From the NCBI RefSeq assembly GCF_000783395.1, contig NZ_JSFK01000016.1, positions 186,001-250,000 of the forward strand: a stretch of 64,000 bases of DNA. Direction: 5' to 3'. Each line of letters begins with the position of its first letter. Position 1 is the stretch's first letter. This stretch comes from Pseudomonas chlororaphis. GTDB lineage: Bacteria > Pseudomonadota > Gammaproteobacteria > Pseudomonadales > Pseudomonadaceae. Of the stretch, positions 45,513 through 54,341 are shown piece by piece. The notes beneath the pieces are model-generated. The model ran no database searches, was not told the DNA's origin, and saw only the letters and a program-made list of their open reading frames with translations. The translations under genes were made by a program, and so were the position numbers.

Positions 45513-45602
45513 TGTGGGAGCTGGCTTGCCAGCGATGGCGGTGGATCAGGTGACATCTATGTTGAATGTGCCGGCCTCATCGCTGGCAAGCCAGCTCCCA
45601 CA
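45513..45602. repeat. REP inverted repeat (GTGGGAGCTGGC family, reversed order)
   Basis: The arm at 45513-45536 (TGTGGGAGCTGGC...) pairs over 24 nt with 45579-45602. It lies between the convergent ETF-QO and AraC-family genes. Confidence 0.9.
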
Positions 45603-45618
45603 GGGATTGTGTCAATCC

Positions 45619-46509
45619 TCAGGCAGCGCGCTCGTCGCCCGGGCTGCGCTCGAAGTAGCGTTTGTACTCGCGGCTGAACTGCGACGTACTCTGATACCCC
45701 ACCCGGTGCGCCACCTGCGCCACACCCAGCCCTTCCGCCACCAGCAACGTCTGCGCCTTCAACAACCGCAAACGCTTCAGATACTGCACCGGCGACAACA
45801 ACGTGCTGCGTTTGAAATGCTCATGAAACGTCGACACGCTCATGTTCGCGCAACCGGCCAGGGTCTCGACATTCAACGGCTCGGTGTAATGCGCATGCAG
45901 ATGACTGATCGACGCCGCCACCCGCGCAAACTGCCCCTGCTGCTCGACCAGCGCGCGCAACACATCGGCCTGCGGCCCGCGCAACGCGGTGAACAACAAT
46001 TCACGCACCCGCGCCGGCCCGAGAATCTGGCATTCCAGCGGATCGTGCAGGCAACTGAGCAAGCGTTCGACGCAGCCACGCATGTCATCGTCGAGCACCA
46101 CCGAGGTCATCGACTCCGGCGTCTGCGCCGGAATATGCCGGCCCGGCGCCAGCCCCATGGCCAGCACCAGCTCACCGAGCAACACCCGATCAATCGCCAC
46201 CGACACGCCGAGCAACGGCGCATCCGGCAAGGCAAACGTCTCGCACTCGAACGGCACCGGCAGTGCCTGAATCAGATAGTGCCCGGCGCCGTACTCCATG
46301 GTGCGCGGCCCGAGAAACGCCAGTTTGCTGCCCTGGGCGATGATCATCAGGCTCGGCTCGTAAATGTGCGGGCCGCGGGCGACGTCGCAACTGGCGCGCA
46401 ATACTTGCACACCGGGCAATCCGGTCGGCGAATAACCATCGCGCAGCGCCAGCGGTTCGATCAGCGAAACCAGCCGCGCATTGGCATCAAGATGACGGGT
46501 CAATTGCAT
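45619..46509 (-). CDS. AraC-family transcriptional regulator
   Basis: A 296-aa regulator with an N-terminal AraC_N-type cupin region (residues about 20-170; HYLIQALPVPFECETF) and a C-terminal double helix-turn-helix (NVETLAGCANMSVSTFHEHFK; QVAHRVGYQSTSQFSREYKR). It is divergent from a zinc alcohol dehydrogenase gene that it probably controls, a common pairing in which an aldehyde or electrophile is the inducer. The ATG at 46509 is used; a GTG five codons upstream is possible. Confidence 0.87.
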   Translation of the reverse strand: MQLTRHLDANARLVSLIEPLALRDGYSPTGLPGVQVLRASCDVARGPHIYEPSLMIIAQGSKLAFLGPRTMEYGAGHYLIQALPVPFECETFALPDAPLLGVSVAIDRVLLGELVLAMGLAPGRHIPAQTPESMTSVVLDDDMRGCVERLLSCLHDPLECQILGPARVRELLFTALRGPQADVLRALVEQQGQFARVAASISHLHAHYTEPLNVETLAGCANMSVSTFHEHFKRSTLLSPVQYLKRLRLLKAQTLLVAEGLGVAQVAHRVGYQSTSQFSREYKRYFERSPGDERAA

Positions 46510-46701
46510 CGAATTGTTCTTCACAAAAAATCACGAAAACAGGGGATGAAAACATCATGGCAGATCCTTTTGCCAATGCGACCGATCAAACCCGCATGCC
46601 GGAGGATTAGGCATGAGACCCGGAGGAATCGTCATGGCCGACCGGTCAGTCGACGCCCAAAATGCGCCGCCTCACCTGTCACTGCTTTTGCGAGGTTTCA
46701 T

Positions 46702-47754
46702 ATGTACACCGCCATCGGCTACGCCGCCCAATCGGCCACCACCCCCCTCGCCCCGATGAAGTTCGAACGCCGCAGCCCGCGCGCCGACGACGTCGCCATC
46801 GAGATTCTCTACTGCGGCGTCTGCCACTCCGACATCCACCAGGCGCGCAACGAATGGGGCATCGCCGTTTACCCGTTGATGCCGGGCCATGAGATCGTCG
46901 GAAAAGTCACCGCGATTGGTGCGAATGTCACCCAACACAAAGTAGGCGATCTGGTCGGGGTTGGCTGCATGGTCGACTCGTGCCGCACCTGCGAAGCCTG
47001 CCAGTCCAACCTTGAGCAATATTGCCTCGAAGGCCCGACCATGACCTACGCCACCCCGGATCGGGTCGATGGCAGCAACACCATGGGCGGCTACTCGGAC
47101 AGCATCGTCGTCAGTGAACACTTCGTCGTGCGCATTCCGGAAAAACTCGCACTGGCCAGCGCCGCGCCGATCCTCTGCGCCGGCATCACCACCTACTCGC
47201 CGCTCAAGCACTACGGCGTCAAGGCTGGGGACAAGGTCGGGATTCTCGGCATGGGCGGTCTGGGCCACATGGGCATCAAGTTCGCCAAGGCCATGGGCGC
47301 GGAAGTGACGCTGTTCACCCGCTCGGCGAGCAAGGCAGAAGAAGGTCGTCGTCAGGGTGCCGATCACGTGATCGTGTCCACCGACGCCGAGCAGATGAAA
47401 GCCGCTGCCGGTTACTTCGACTTCCTGCTCGACACCATTCCGGTGCAGCACGATCTCAACCCGTACCTCGACACCCTGCGCTTCGACGGCGTGCACATTC
47501 TGGTCGGTCTGATCGAGCCGATTGATCCACCGGTACACGCCGGCAAACTGGTGATGAGCCGCCGTGTGCTGGCCGGTTCGTTGATCGGTGGCGTTGCCGA
47601 AACCCAGGAAGTGCTGGATTTCTGCGCCGAAAACAACATCACCTGCGATATCGAAATGCTCGACATCCGCCAGATCAACGAGGCTTACGCGCGCATGATC
47701 GCCGGCGACGTGAAGTACCGTTTCGTGATCGACATGGCGACGCTCAAGGTTTAA
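46702..47754 (+). CDS. NAD(P)-dependent zinc alcohol dehydrogenase (YahK/CAD type)
   Basis: A 350-aa medium-chain dehydrogenase. Catalytic zinc ligands are C41 in CGVCHSDIHQ and H63/E64 in PGHEIVG. The structural zinc is held by the CRTCEACQSNLEQYC cysteines. GMGGLGHMGIKFAKAMG binds the nucleotide. The type reduces aldehydes broadly, usually with NADPH. GAGG precedes the ATG at 46702. Its stop overlaps the convergent IclR gene by 4 bp. The divergent AraC gene is its likely regulator. Confidence 0.93.
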   Translation: MYTAIGYAAQSATTPLAPMKFERRSPRADDVAIEILYCGVCHSDIHQARNEWGIAVYPLMPGHEIVGKVTAIGANVTQHKVGDLVGVGCMVDSCRTCEACQSNLEQYCLEGPTMTYATPDRVDGSNTMGGYSDSIVVSEHFVVRIPEKLALASAAPILCAGITTYSPLKHYGVKAGDKVGILGMGGLGHMGIKFAKAMGAEVTLFTRSASKAEEGRRQGADHVIVSTDAEQMKAAAGYFDFLLDTIPVQHDLNPYLDTLRFDGVHILVGLIEPIDPPVHAGKLVMSRRVLAGSLIGGVAETQEVLDFCAENNITCDIEMLDIRQINEAYARMIAGDVKYRFVIDMATLKV

Positions 47755-48554
47755 ACCTTCAGGCCAAGCTCTGCCGAGAGCCGGGCTGTGACCCCTTTGA
47801 TCAGGGGAATCAGCTCGGCCATTTTTTCCAGCGGCATGTACGGCACGGTGCTGGCGATACTGATCGCCGCGACAATGCCTCTGCTCGCATCGCGAATCGG
47901 CGCCGCCACACAACGGATCGACGGTTCGTTGTCCTCCAGATCGAAGGCGTAGCCACCGGCGACGTACTCGGTCATGCGCTGCTCAAGCTGCTCCCAAGAC
48001 TGCTGGGGATGCTGCGGCCAGAACTGACTTTTCCCACCCGCCGGCAGACTGATGTCGTACAGCCGTTGCCAATCTTTCGGCGAGTCATCGAGCATCAACG
48101 CCTTGCCAATCCCGGTGCGCGCCAACGGCATGCGATGGCCGACCCGCGAACGCATTTCCGGGCCATTGCGTCCTGGGTTCTTCAGCAGATACAGCACCTC
48201 GTCGCCTTCACGAATGCCCAAGTGCACCGTATCGCCGGTCAGCGCCGACAACTCGTCCAGATAGGGCCCGGCCAGGGTCACCAGCGGCAACTCTTCGCGC
48301 GCCTGGAAACCCAGTTCGATCAACTTCGGCCCGAGCAGATAACCGACCTGCGGCACCACGCGCAGGTAGCGCTCATCAACCAGACAACTGGCCAGGCGAT
48401 GGGTGGTGCTGCGCGTGGTGCCGATCAGCCGGGCAATCTCCTTGAGATCGCGGGCGCCACTGGCCACCGCTTGCACCACACCCAAGCCACGCAACAGCGT
48501 CTGTGTGCCGGTGGGCGCGGCGTCCTTGGTTTTTTCCGGGGCGTCTTCCTGCAT
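47751..48554 (-). CDS. IclR-family regulator at the end of the galactonate operon
   Basis: A 267-aa IclR protein: N-terminal winged helix (GLGVVQAVASGARDLKEIARLIGTTRSTTHRL split over two helices) and a C-terminal ligand-binding domain (LARTGIGKALM; CVAAPIRDASRGIVAAISIA). It lies downstream of dgoT in the same orientation, 62 bp apart, so it is probably the local regulator of galactonate use, replacing the GntR-type DgoR of E. coli. The inducer is inferred to be galactonate or a pathway intermediate. Confidence 0.88.
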   Translation of the reverse strand: MQEDAPEKTKDAAPTGTQTLLRGLGVVQAVASGARDLKEIARLIGTTRSTTHRLASCLVDERYLRVVPQVGYLLGPKLIELGFQAREELPLVTLAGPYLDELSALTGDTVHLGIREGDEVLYLLKNPGRNGPEMRSRVGHRMPLARTGIGKALMLDDSPKDWQRLYDISLPAGGKSQFWPQHPQQSWEQLEQRMTEYVAGGYAFDLEDNEPSIRCVAAPIRDASRGIVAAISIASTVPYMPLEKMAELIPLIKGVTARLSAELGLKV

Positions 48555-48616
48555 ATCCAGCCTTTTACCGTTTGAGCGAGGGAACGGGCGGCATTATGGT
48601 CGCCCGACGCAGACCA

Positions 48617-49927
48617 CTACAACTCGATACGCTCGACCTTGCCGACCAGCAGCACGTAGGACAAAGCACCGATCAAGGCGAGCACCGCGATATAGGTGAT
48701 CGCCGGGGCGAAGGAATCACCGCTGGCGAGGAAACCGATCACGATCGGCGTGGCAATCGCCGACAGGTTGCCGATGAAATTGAACACCCCGCCGGTCAGC
48801 CCCAACAGCCGCGCCGGCGCGAGCGTCGAGACCAGCGACCAAGTAATCGAGGCCAGACCGTTGCCGAAGAAGGCCAGCGCCAGAAAGGCAATCACCAGCG
48901 GCGTCGATTCAACGAAGTTGGCGCCGATGATCGAGGTGGAAATCAGCAGCCCGCCGATGATCGGCAACTTGCGCGCGAAGCCGACGGTGTAGCCGCGACG
49001 GATCAGGAAGTCGGAAAAGAACCCCGAACACAAAACGCCAACGAACGCTGCGAGAAACGGCAGCGACGCCAACAGGCCGGACTTGATGAAGTCCATGCCG
49101 CGATATTTCACCAGGTAGGTCGGGAACCACGTCAGGAAAAACCACAGCGTCGAGTTCAGGCAGAACTGGCCGAGGTAGATGCCCCACAACTTGCGTTTGG
49201 TCAGAACGATGCCGAGATCTGTCCAACTGAATTTGGCTTTGACCTTGGCGGACTCTTGTTGAATATCGACCAGACCACCGCCCTCGCGGATCAAGTCGAT
49301 TTCCGCTTCGTTGGCGCCTTTGAAATCCCGTGGTTCGCGATACACCGCGTACCAGATTGCTGCCCAGATGATGCCCACCGCGCCGGTTGCAACGAACACC
49401 ATGTGCCAGCCGAATTCATGTTGCAGCCAGGCCAGCACCGGGGTCAGAAATGCCAGGCCAACGAACTGCCCGGAGGTGTAGAAACCGATGGCCGTGGCGC
49501 GTTCACGCTCGGGGAACCAAGTGGTGACTACGCGGCTATTGATTGGATACGCCGGGGCTTCCAGCGCACCGACAGCCATGCGCAGCACGAACAGCGCAAT
49601 GAAACTGGCGGCGAAACCAAGCATCACCGTGGCAATAGACCACAGCAGCAGCGCGACGCTATAAAGGATGCGCGGCGGCACGCGATCGACCAGCCAGCCG
49701 CCTGGGATCTGCATGGCGGCGTAAGTCCAGCCGAACGCAGAGAAGATCAGGCCGACGTGAATCGGGTCGATGCCCAGCTCACTGGTCAGCGCCGGCGCGG
49801 CAATCGACAGGTTGCTGCGGTCGAGGTAGTTGATGACCACGGTGATAAACAGCAACACCATGATGAAAAAACGCTTACGGCTGGGCGTGACTAAAGACGC
49901 CTGCCCGGTGAGGGTTTGCGGTTGCAT
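48617..49927 (-). CDS. dgoT: MFS transporter, probable D-galactonate permease
   Basis: A 436-aa twelve-helix major facilitator of the anion:cation symporter (phthalate/galactonate/glucarate) group. NYLDRSNLSIAAPAL in helix 1 and the following FGWTYAAMQIPGGWLVDR are hallmarks of that group. Position after dgoK-dgoA-dgoD makes D-galactonate (with proton) the likely substrate. A long inverted repeat lies between dgoD and this gene, so expression may differ from the upstream genes. Confidence 0.87.
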   Translation of the reverse strand: MQPQTLTGQASLVTPSRKRFFIMVLLFITVVINYLDRSNLSIAAPALTSELGIDPIHVGLIFSAFGWTYAAMQIPGGWLVDRVPPRILYSVALLLWSIATVMLGFAASFIALFVLRMAVGALEAPAYPINSRVVTTWFPERERATAIGFYTSGQFVGLAFLTPVLAWLQHEFGWHMVFVATGAVGIIWAAIWYAVYREPRDFKGANEAEIDLIREGGGLVDIQQESAKVKAKFSWTDLGIVLTKRKLWGIYLGQFCLNSTLWFFLTWFPTYLVKYRGMDFIKSGLLASLPFLAAFVGVLCSGFFSDFLIRRGYTVGFARKLPIIGGLLISTSIIGANFVESTPLVIAFLALAFFGNGLASITWSLVSTLAPARLLGLTGGVFNFIGNLSAIATPIVIGFLASGDSFAPAITYIAVLALIGALSYVLLVGKVERIEL

Positions 49928-49971
49928 GGGGAGAGCCTCTTTTTATGTTTATTGAGGTCGGCCTGAGGCCT

Positions 49972-50078
49972 GATCGTTCCCACGCTCCGCGTGGGAATGC
50001 AGCCCGGGACGCTCTGCGTCCCAAAAGCGGACGCAGAGCGTCCATTGAGGCATTCCCACGCAGAGCGTGGGAACGATC
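49972..50078. repeat. Long imperfect-free inverted repeat between dgoD and dgoT
   Basis: GATCGTTCCCACGCTC... at the left and ...GAGCGTGGGAACGATC at the right form an inverted repeat of roughly 50-nt arms; each arm itself contains smaller palindromes (CCCACGCTCCGCGTGGG; GGGACGCTCTGCGTCCC). This CGTTCCCACGC type is another Pseudomonas REP-like family. Located inside an operon, it may stabilise the upstream mRNA. Confidence 0.85.
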
Positions 50079-50101
50079 TCATCGGGTGTGTCAGGGACGA
50101 C

Positions 50102-51250
50102 TCACCACTCGGCAAAGCTGCCATCGGCATGGCGCCAGATCGGGTTGCGCCAGCGATGCCCGACGGCCGCGCGCTCAATCACGTATTCCTCGTTGATCTC
50201 GATGCCCAACCCCGGCCCGTTCGGAATCTTCACAAAGCCTTTGTCGTAATCGAACACCCGCGGATCCTTCACGTAGTCGAGCAAGTCGTTGCTCTCGTTG
50301 TAATGGATGCCCAGGCTTTGCTCCTGGATAAACGCGTTGTAACAAGCCGCGTCCAGTTGCAAACACGCCGCCAGCGCAATCGGCCCCAGCGGGCAGTGCA
50401 GCGCCAGCGCGACGTCGTAGGCTTCAGCCATGTTGGCGATCTTGCGGGTTTCGGTGATGCCACCGGCATGGGAAGCATCCGGTTGGATGATGTCGACGTA
50501 GCCTTCGCTCAACACGCGTTTAAAGTCCCAACGCGAGAACAATCGCTCGCCGAGGGCAATCGGTGTGCTAGTCAACGGCGCCAGTTCTTTCAACGCTTCA
50601 TAGTTTTCGCTGAGCACCGGCTCTTCGATAAACATCAGTTTGTATGGATCGAGTTCCTTCATCAGCACTTTGGCCATCGGCTTGTGCACGCGGCCATGGA
50701 AGTCGACACCGATGCCGACGTTCGGCCCGACCGCATCACGCACCGCAGCGACGTTGGCCAGTGCCAGATCGACTTTTTCGAAGGTGTCGAGAAATTGCAG
50801 CTCTTCAGTGCCGTTCATTTTCACCGCAGTGAAACCACGGCTCACCGCCTCTTGCGCCGCACGCGCGGTGTCGGCCGGACGATCGCCACCGATCCACGAA
50901 TACACACGAATCTTGTCACGCACCTGACCACCAAGCAGATCACTCACCGACACGCCGAGGGCCTTGCCCTTGATGTCCCACAACGCCTGATCGATACCGG
51001 CCAGTGCGCTCATGTGGATGGCGCCGCCACGGTAGAAGCCACCGCGATAAAGCACGGTCCAGATGTCTTCGATATTGCGTGGGTCTTTGCCGATCAGGTA
51101 GTCGGACAATTCTTCGACGGCAGCGGCTACGGTGTGCGCGCGGCCCTCGACCACAGGCTCGCCCCAACCGGTCACGCCCTCGTCGGTTTCGACTTTGAGG
51201 AAGCACCAGCGCGGCGGAACGATGAAGGTGGTGAGTTTGGTGATTTTCAT
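50102..51250 (-). CDS. dgoD: D-galactonate dehydratase
   Basis: A 382-aa enolase-superfamily enzyme (mandelate-racemase group) that dehydrates D-galactonate to 2-keto-3-deoxygalactonate. Expected segments are seen: VDFHGRVHKPMAKVL and EEPVLSEN for Mg2+ ligands, QPDASHAGGITETRKIA with the catalytic histidine, and LHCPLGPIALAACLQLD. The MKITKLTTFIVPPRWCFLK start at 51250 is the standard DgoD start. It follows dgoA by 46 bp. Confidence 0.94.
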   Translation of the reverse strand: MKITKLTTFIVPPRWCFLKVETDEGVTGWGEPVVEGRAHTVAAAVEELSDYLIGKDPRNIEDIWTVLYRGGFYRGGAIHMSALAGIDQALWDIKGKALGVSVSDLLGGQVRDKIRVYSWIGGDRPADTARAAQEAVSRGFTAVKMNGTEELQFLDTFEKVDLALANVAAVRDAVGPNVGIGVDFHGRVHKPMAKVLMKELDPYKLMFIEEPVLSENYEALKELAPLTSTPIALGERLFSRWDFKRVLSEGYVDIIQPDASHAGGITETRKIANMAEAYDVALALHCPLGPIALAACLQLDAACYNAFIQEQSLGIHYNESNDLLDYVKDPRVFDYDKGFVKIPNGPGLGIEINEEYVIERAAVGHRWRNPIWRHADGSFAEW

Positions 51251-51296
51251 CTTTTTGTCTCTCTTATAGATGCAGCGCACGCAGCGCCAAAAAGTC

Positions 51297-51917
51297 TTAG
51301 CGAAGCGCCTTCCAGGCAGCCACGTAGGCCTTGGCGTTCACCGCCACTTGCTCAGGCGTCATGCCCGGTTTGAACAGGCCGGAGCCGAGGCCGAAACCTT
51401 TCACGCCGGCATCGATAAACGCCTGCATGTTGTCCGGCGTGATGCCGCCGACCGGCGCCAGCACCGTTCCCGCTGGCAACACTGCGAGCCAGGCTTTGAC
51501 GACCGCCGGGCCCATCTGCTCGGCCGGGAACAGCTTGAGAATGTCCGCGCCCTCCTCCAGCGCCGCAAACGCTTCGGTCGGCGTCGCAACGCCCGGCGAC
51601 AGGAACAGCCCCGCCGCTTTCGCCGCGCGCAAGACCTTGGCGTCGCTGTGCGGCATGACGATCACTTGGCCGCCGGCTTCTTTCACCAACTCGACCTGTT
51701 CCGGCGTCAGCACCGTACCGGCACCGATCAGGCAATCGGCGGGTAAGGTCTTGCGCAGGGTGCGGATACTTTCGTACGGCGAAGGGGAATTGAGCGGTAC
51801 TTCGATGACGCGAAATCCGGCCGCATACAGGACTTCTCCGACAGCGGCAGCTTCCTGCGGATGCAGGCCACGCAGAATCGCGATCAGACCGTTTTGCGCC
51901 AATGCTTGCTTGAGCAT
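51297..51917 (-). CDS. dgoA: 2-dehydro-3-deoxy-6-phosphogalactonate aldolase
   Basis: A 206-aa class I aldolase of the KDPG/KDPGal family, splitting KDPGal into pyruvate and glyceraldehyde-3-phosphate. AILRGLHPQEA carries the catalytic glutamate region, GAGTVLTPEQV the phosphate-binding strand, and ILKLFPAEQMGP the Schiff-base lysine. The length is normal; in some enterics this activity is fused to DgoD, but here it is separate. dgoK lies 19 bp upstream. Confidence 0.94.
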   Translation of the reverse strand: MLKQALAQNGLIAILRGLHPQEAAAVGEVLYAAGFRVIEVPLNSPSPYESIRTLRKTLPADCLIGAGTVLTPEQVELVKEAGGQVIVMPHSDAKVLRAAKAAGLFLSPGVATPTEAFAALEEGADILKLFPAEQMGPAVVKAWLAVLPAGTVLAPVGGITPDNMQAFIDAGVKGFGLGSGLFKPGMTPEQVAVNAKAYVAAWKALR

Positions 51918-51936
51918 GTCAGGCCTCCAGTCAGGG

Positions 51937-52926
51937 TTAACGAGATGAGGAATCGATCAGTCCGGCGGCCAGCGCCAGTTGCCACAGACCACGCTCGGTG
52001 GCCTGCTCGGCCAGCGTCACGTTGGCGAAACCGCAGGCATCAAGGGCACGGCTATAGCGCGCACAGAGTTGCGCGTTGCCGATGAGGATGATCGAAGGAA
52101 GATTCGGGTTTTTGCGGCGACGTCGCTGAACCGTGGCGAGCGCCGCCAGTTCATGGCCGATAATCAGGCCGGACAGATAATCCGCCTGCGCGGTCGGGCT
52201 GAGTTCGCCCGTCAGGCCCAGGGTGCGGGCGCTGAACAACGTCGACAGTACGCCCAGCTCGCCGTCCGCCGACTGCGCAACCTGCACGCCACGGTCAAAC
52301 GCCAGAGCATCGAATGTCGCACTGTGTTTTTGGGTGCGACCGAGGATGCTGTGTTCACTGAGCACGGCGAACACTTCACCGGTCATGAAGGTATCGAAAT
52401 GAGTGATGCAGCCATCGACCACGTCGACCCATTTCGAGTGACTGCCCGGCAGGCCGATCAACAGATCAGCACCCGCCTCAATCGGCAGATTCTGCAGCAC
52501 GCCAAGGACCTGGGTTTCTTCGCCGCGCATCACATTCGGCAGGCGCGAACGCTGAATCACGCCCGGCACGATATGCACCACGGTGCTGCGAATGCTGGTA
52601 ACTGTTTGTAGGGAGTTTCCGAGATTGGCGACGTTCGCCGGCGTCTCGCAGTAGGTCGCTTCACGCCAGCCCTGTGCGCTGCCGACCATGCCGCAGGCAA
52701 TCACCGGCAGATCCGGCTGCGCATCGAGCCAGTCGCCACACGCCTCGTCGAACGCCAGTTCAAAACCGTCGGCGCATTCATGGCCGTTAATAATTCGCGG
52801 GGTCTTGGGCAACTGCATGATCCCGGACGACAGCGCGCGCTGTTCCAGCACCACACCGCCCGCCGCGAGTTTGTAAGCACGTAATGAGGTCGTCCCCCAA
52901 TCGAGCGCGATCAATTGCGCCAGCAT
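51937..52926 (-). CDS. dgoK: 2-dehydro-3-deoxygalactonokinase
   Basis: A 329-aa ASKHA-fold kinase that phosphorylates 2-keto-3-deoxygalactonate. ALDWGTTSLRAYKL is the N-terminal phosphate-1 motif; ACGMVGSAQGWREATY and GLPGSHSKWVDV are typical of DgoK. It is the first gene of the operon; the promoter and two palindromes lie immediately upstream (52965-53025). Confidence 0.93.
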   Translation of the reverse strand: MLAQLIALDWGTTSLRAYKLAAGGVVLEQRALSSGIMQLPKTPRIINGHECADGFELAFDEACGDWLDAQPDLPVIACGMVGSAQGWREATYCETPANVANLGNSLQTVTSIRSTVVHIVPGVIQRSRLPNVMRGEETQVLGVLQNLPIEAGADLLIGLPGSHSKWVDVVDGCITHFDTFMTGEVFAVLSEHSILGRTQKHSATFDALAFDRGVQVAQSADGELGVLSTLFSARTLGLTGELSPTAQADYLSGLIIGHELAALATVQRRRRKNPNLPSIILIGNAQLCARYSRALDACGFANVTLAEQATERGLWQLALAAGLIDSSSR

Positions 52927-52964
52927 CGCTTCACCTGTTTTGTTTTTGGCAGTGAGTGCGACGG

Positions 52965-52994
52965 ACTATAGACCTCTCAGATGCAAAATCTCAA
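52965..52994 (-). promoter_or_regulatory. Predicted sigma-70 promoter of the dgo operon
   Basis: On the minus strand TTGAGA (52994-52989), an 18-nt spacer and TATAGT (52970-52965). The -10 box is 39 bp upstream of the dgoK ATG. The palindromes sit directly upstream of the -35 box. Confidence 0.6.
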
Positions 52995-52995
52995 T

Positions 52996-53025
52996 ATGTA
53001 ATTTTACATCCCATATTTTGGGATG
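52996..53025. promoter_or_regulatory. Two overlapping palindromes, candidate IclR operators
   Basis: ATGTAA-TT-TTACAT (52996-53009) and CATCCCA-TATTT-TGGGATG (53007-53025) are both perfect and share the CAT at 53007-53009. Their placement against the dgo -35 box suggests binding by the operon's IclR regulator, either as activator or as repressor. Confidence 0.65.
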
Positions 53026-53080
53026 ATCACGTCTACCCACTCTCCTCGAACAGATCCGTGATTCACCGTTATCAATATCA

Positions 53081-53602
53081 CTACTGACGCTCTATCGCCT
53101 GAACGAAAACACTGGCAGGAATATTCATTGATTTTGAGTAATACGGACCGTAAGCGTAGGCAGCAGTCCTGAACTTACATGCCACGACCTGACGCGCGCT
53201 CAATACCATCAACAGTTGTTTTTTATTGAAGTACGTACTCAGCGTTCCACCGTCCGGTGTATGCACCGCAGAGACCTCAGCCGAATACACATATGGCCCC
53301 GCAGCAGATTCATTTAATACCGCGACGACCTCCCCTTCGAGATACCGGGTCAGGTCCTGTTTTGTTTCGAAGAAGCCACTCTCATCCAATGAACAGATCA
53401 AGGCATTGCCGACCTGATGTTGGCCGGCATTGATCTCGAAGAATCGCAACAGATCAGTCATTGAACTGAAGCGAACATCCAGAAGAGCACTGTGTCCAGA
53501 CTTGGTAACAGAAACAAATTCAATTTCGGTCTCTGGTAATGGCACTCTTTTTGCGCACGAAGCACACAAACAAAGAACTAGAATTGCAAGCAACACTCGC
53601 AT
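53081..53602 (-). CDS. Probable lipoprotein immunity protein of the lipase effector
   Basis: A 173-aa protein with an N-terminal hydrophobic signal (LLAILVLCLCASC) and a slightly degenerate lipobox ending at C16, so it is probably an outer- or inner-membrane lipoprotein exposed to the periplasm. I recognise no domain. It starts 1 bp after the lipase gene stop, and periplasmic lipoproteins next to type VI lipases are typically their immunity proteins; that is the basis of the call. The gene is AT-richer than its chromosomal neighbours. Confidence 0.68.
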   Translation of the reverse strand: MRVLLAILVLCLCASCAKRVPLPETEIEFVSVTKSGHSALLDVRFSSMTDLLRFFEINAGQHQVGNALICSLDESGFFETKQDLTRYLEGEVVAVLNESAAGPYVYSAEVSAVHTPDGGTLSTYFNKKQLLMVLSARQVVACKFRTAAYAYGPYYSKSMNIPASVFVQAIERQ

Positions 53603-53603
53603 G

Positions 53604-54341
53604 TCAAGACTCCAGATATTTGATCATTTTTTCAGCGATGAGATCACATGCGGACTGTTCGCCAAGAATCCTCGCCTTGAACATTACGCCTGCATCTTCG
53701 TGGTTGGTGTCTACCGCTTTATTGATATCAGGACCCGAGCTCATGACCCAGCGTTCTCCCATCTCGGCGACATCATCGGACTGATTGGGTTTCGCCGGTG
53801 CAGCCAATATATTGATCCAGTACTCTGCACCAGGCTTCGGGGTGGTGGCGTAAATGTCTGAAATCAGCCAGACACCCAGTCCGCCGCCCACTGGATCAAG
53901 CGTGACCAAGGACTTCACCGTAAATCCCTGTTCTTTGAGTATGGCTGCCAGATGAGCGCCGTTCCATCCTCCCAGACTGTGACCGACGATACTTATATAA
54001 ATTGATTTATCACCTTTCAGATAACTCAGCACATACTTTTCTATGTCTTTCTTGCCGCGCACATCCTTATAACTAAGGTACACCGACTTTATTTTTCCAA
54101 TTTGCGCGTCGCTGAATTTTTTAGGCAATAAAACCTGCGCACTGGTTACGTTACCGTGAGGTGGTTGATCTTGATAATATGGTTCCTTGTCTCCAGCACC
54201 GCCGATGAAAAACACGACGATTTTTTTGATTTTGATTGCCACAGCTTTTACAGTCTGGTCGGTTTTGCAAGTCAACGCATGACTCACCACCTCGTTTTTG
54301 CAATCTTTGAGTGCAGGGTTTGCGACTTCCATTTCGATCAC
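53604..54341 (-). CDS. Alpha/beta-hydrolase, candidate type VI lipase effector
   Basis: A 245-aa hydrolase without a signal peptide. The nucleophile elbow is GHSLGG with S122, D149 sits in TLDPVGG, and H214 in DTNHEDAG, forming a plausible Ser-Asp-His triad. The IVVFFIGGAGDKEPYYQ segment holds the oxyanion region. It is translationally coupled to the upstream PAAR gene (ATGA overlap) and followed by a lipoprotein gene, the standard arrangement of a PAAR-delivered lipase with immunity. Target lipids and Tle class are unknown. The 60 bases at 54001-54060 have 23 G+C (38%), far below the surroundings, indicating acquired DNA. Confidence 0.78.
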   Translation of the reverse strand: MIEMEVANPALKDCKNEVVSHALTCKTDQTVKAVAIKIKKIVVFFIGGAGDKEPYYQDQPPHGNVTSAQVLLPKKFSDAQIGKIKSVYLSYKDVRGKKDIEKYVLSYLKGDKSIYISIVGHSLGGWNGAHLAAILKEQGFTVKSLVTLDPVGGGLGVWLISDIYATTPKPGAEYWINILAAPAKPNQSDDVAEMGERWVMSSGPDINKAVDTNHEDAGVMFKARILGEQSACDLIAEKMIKYLES

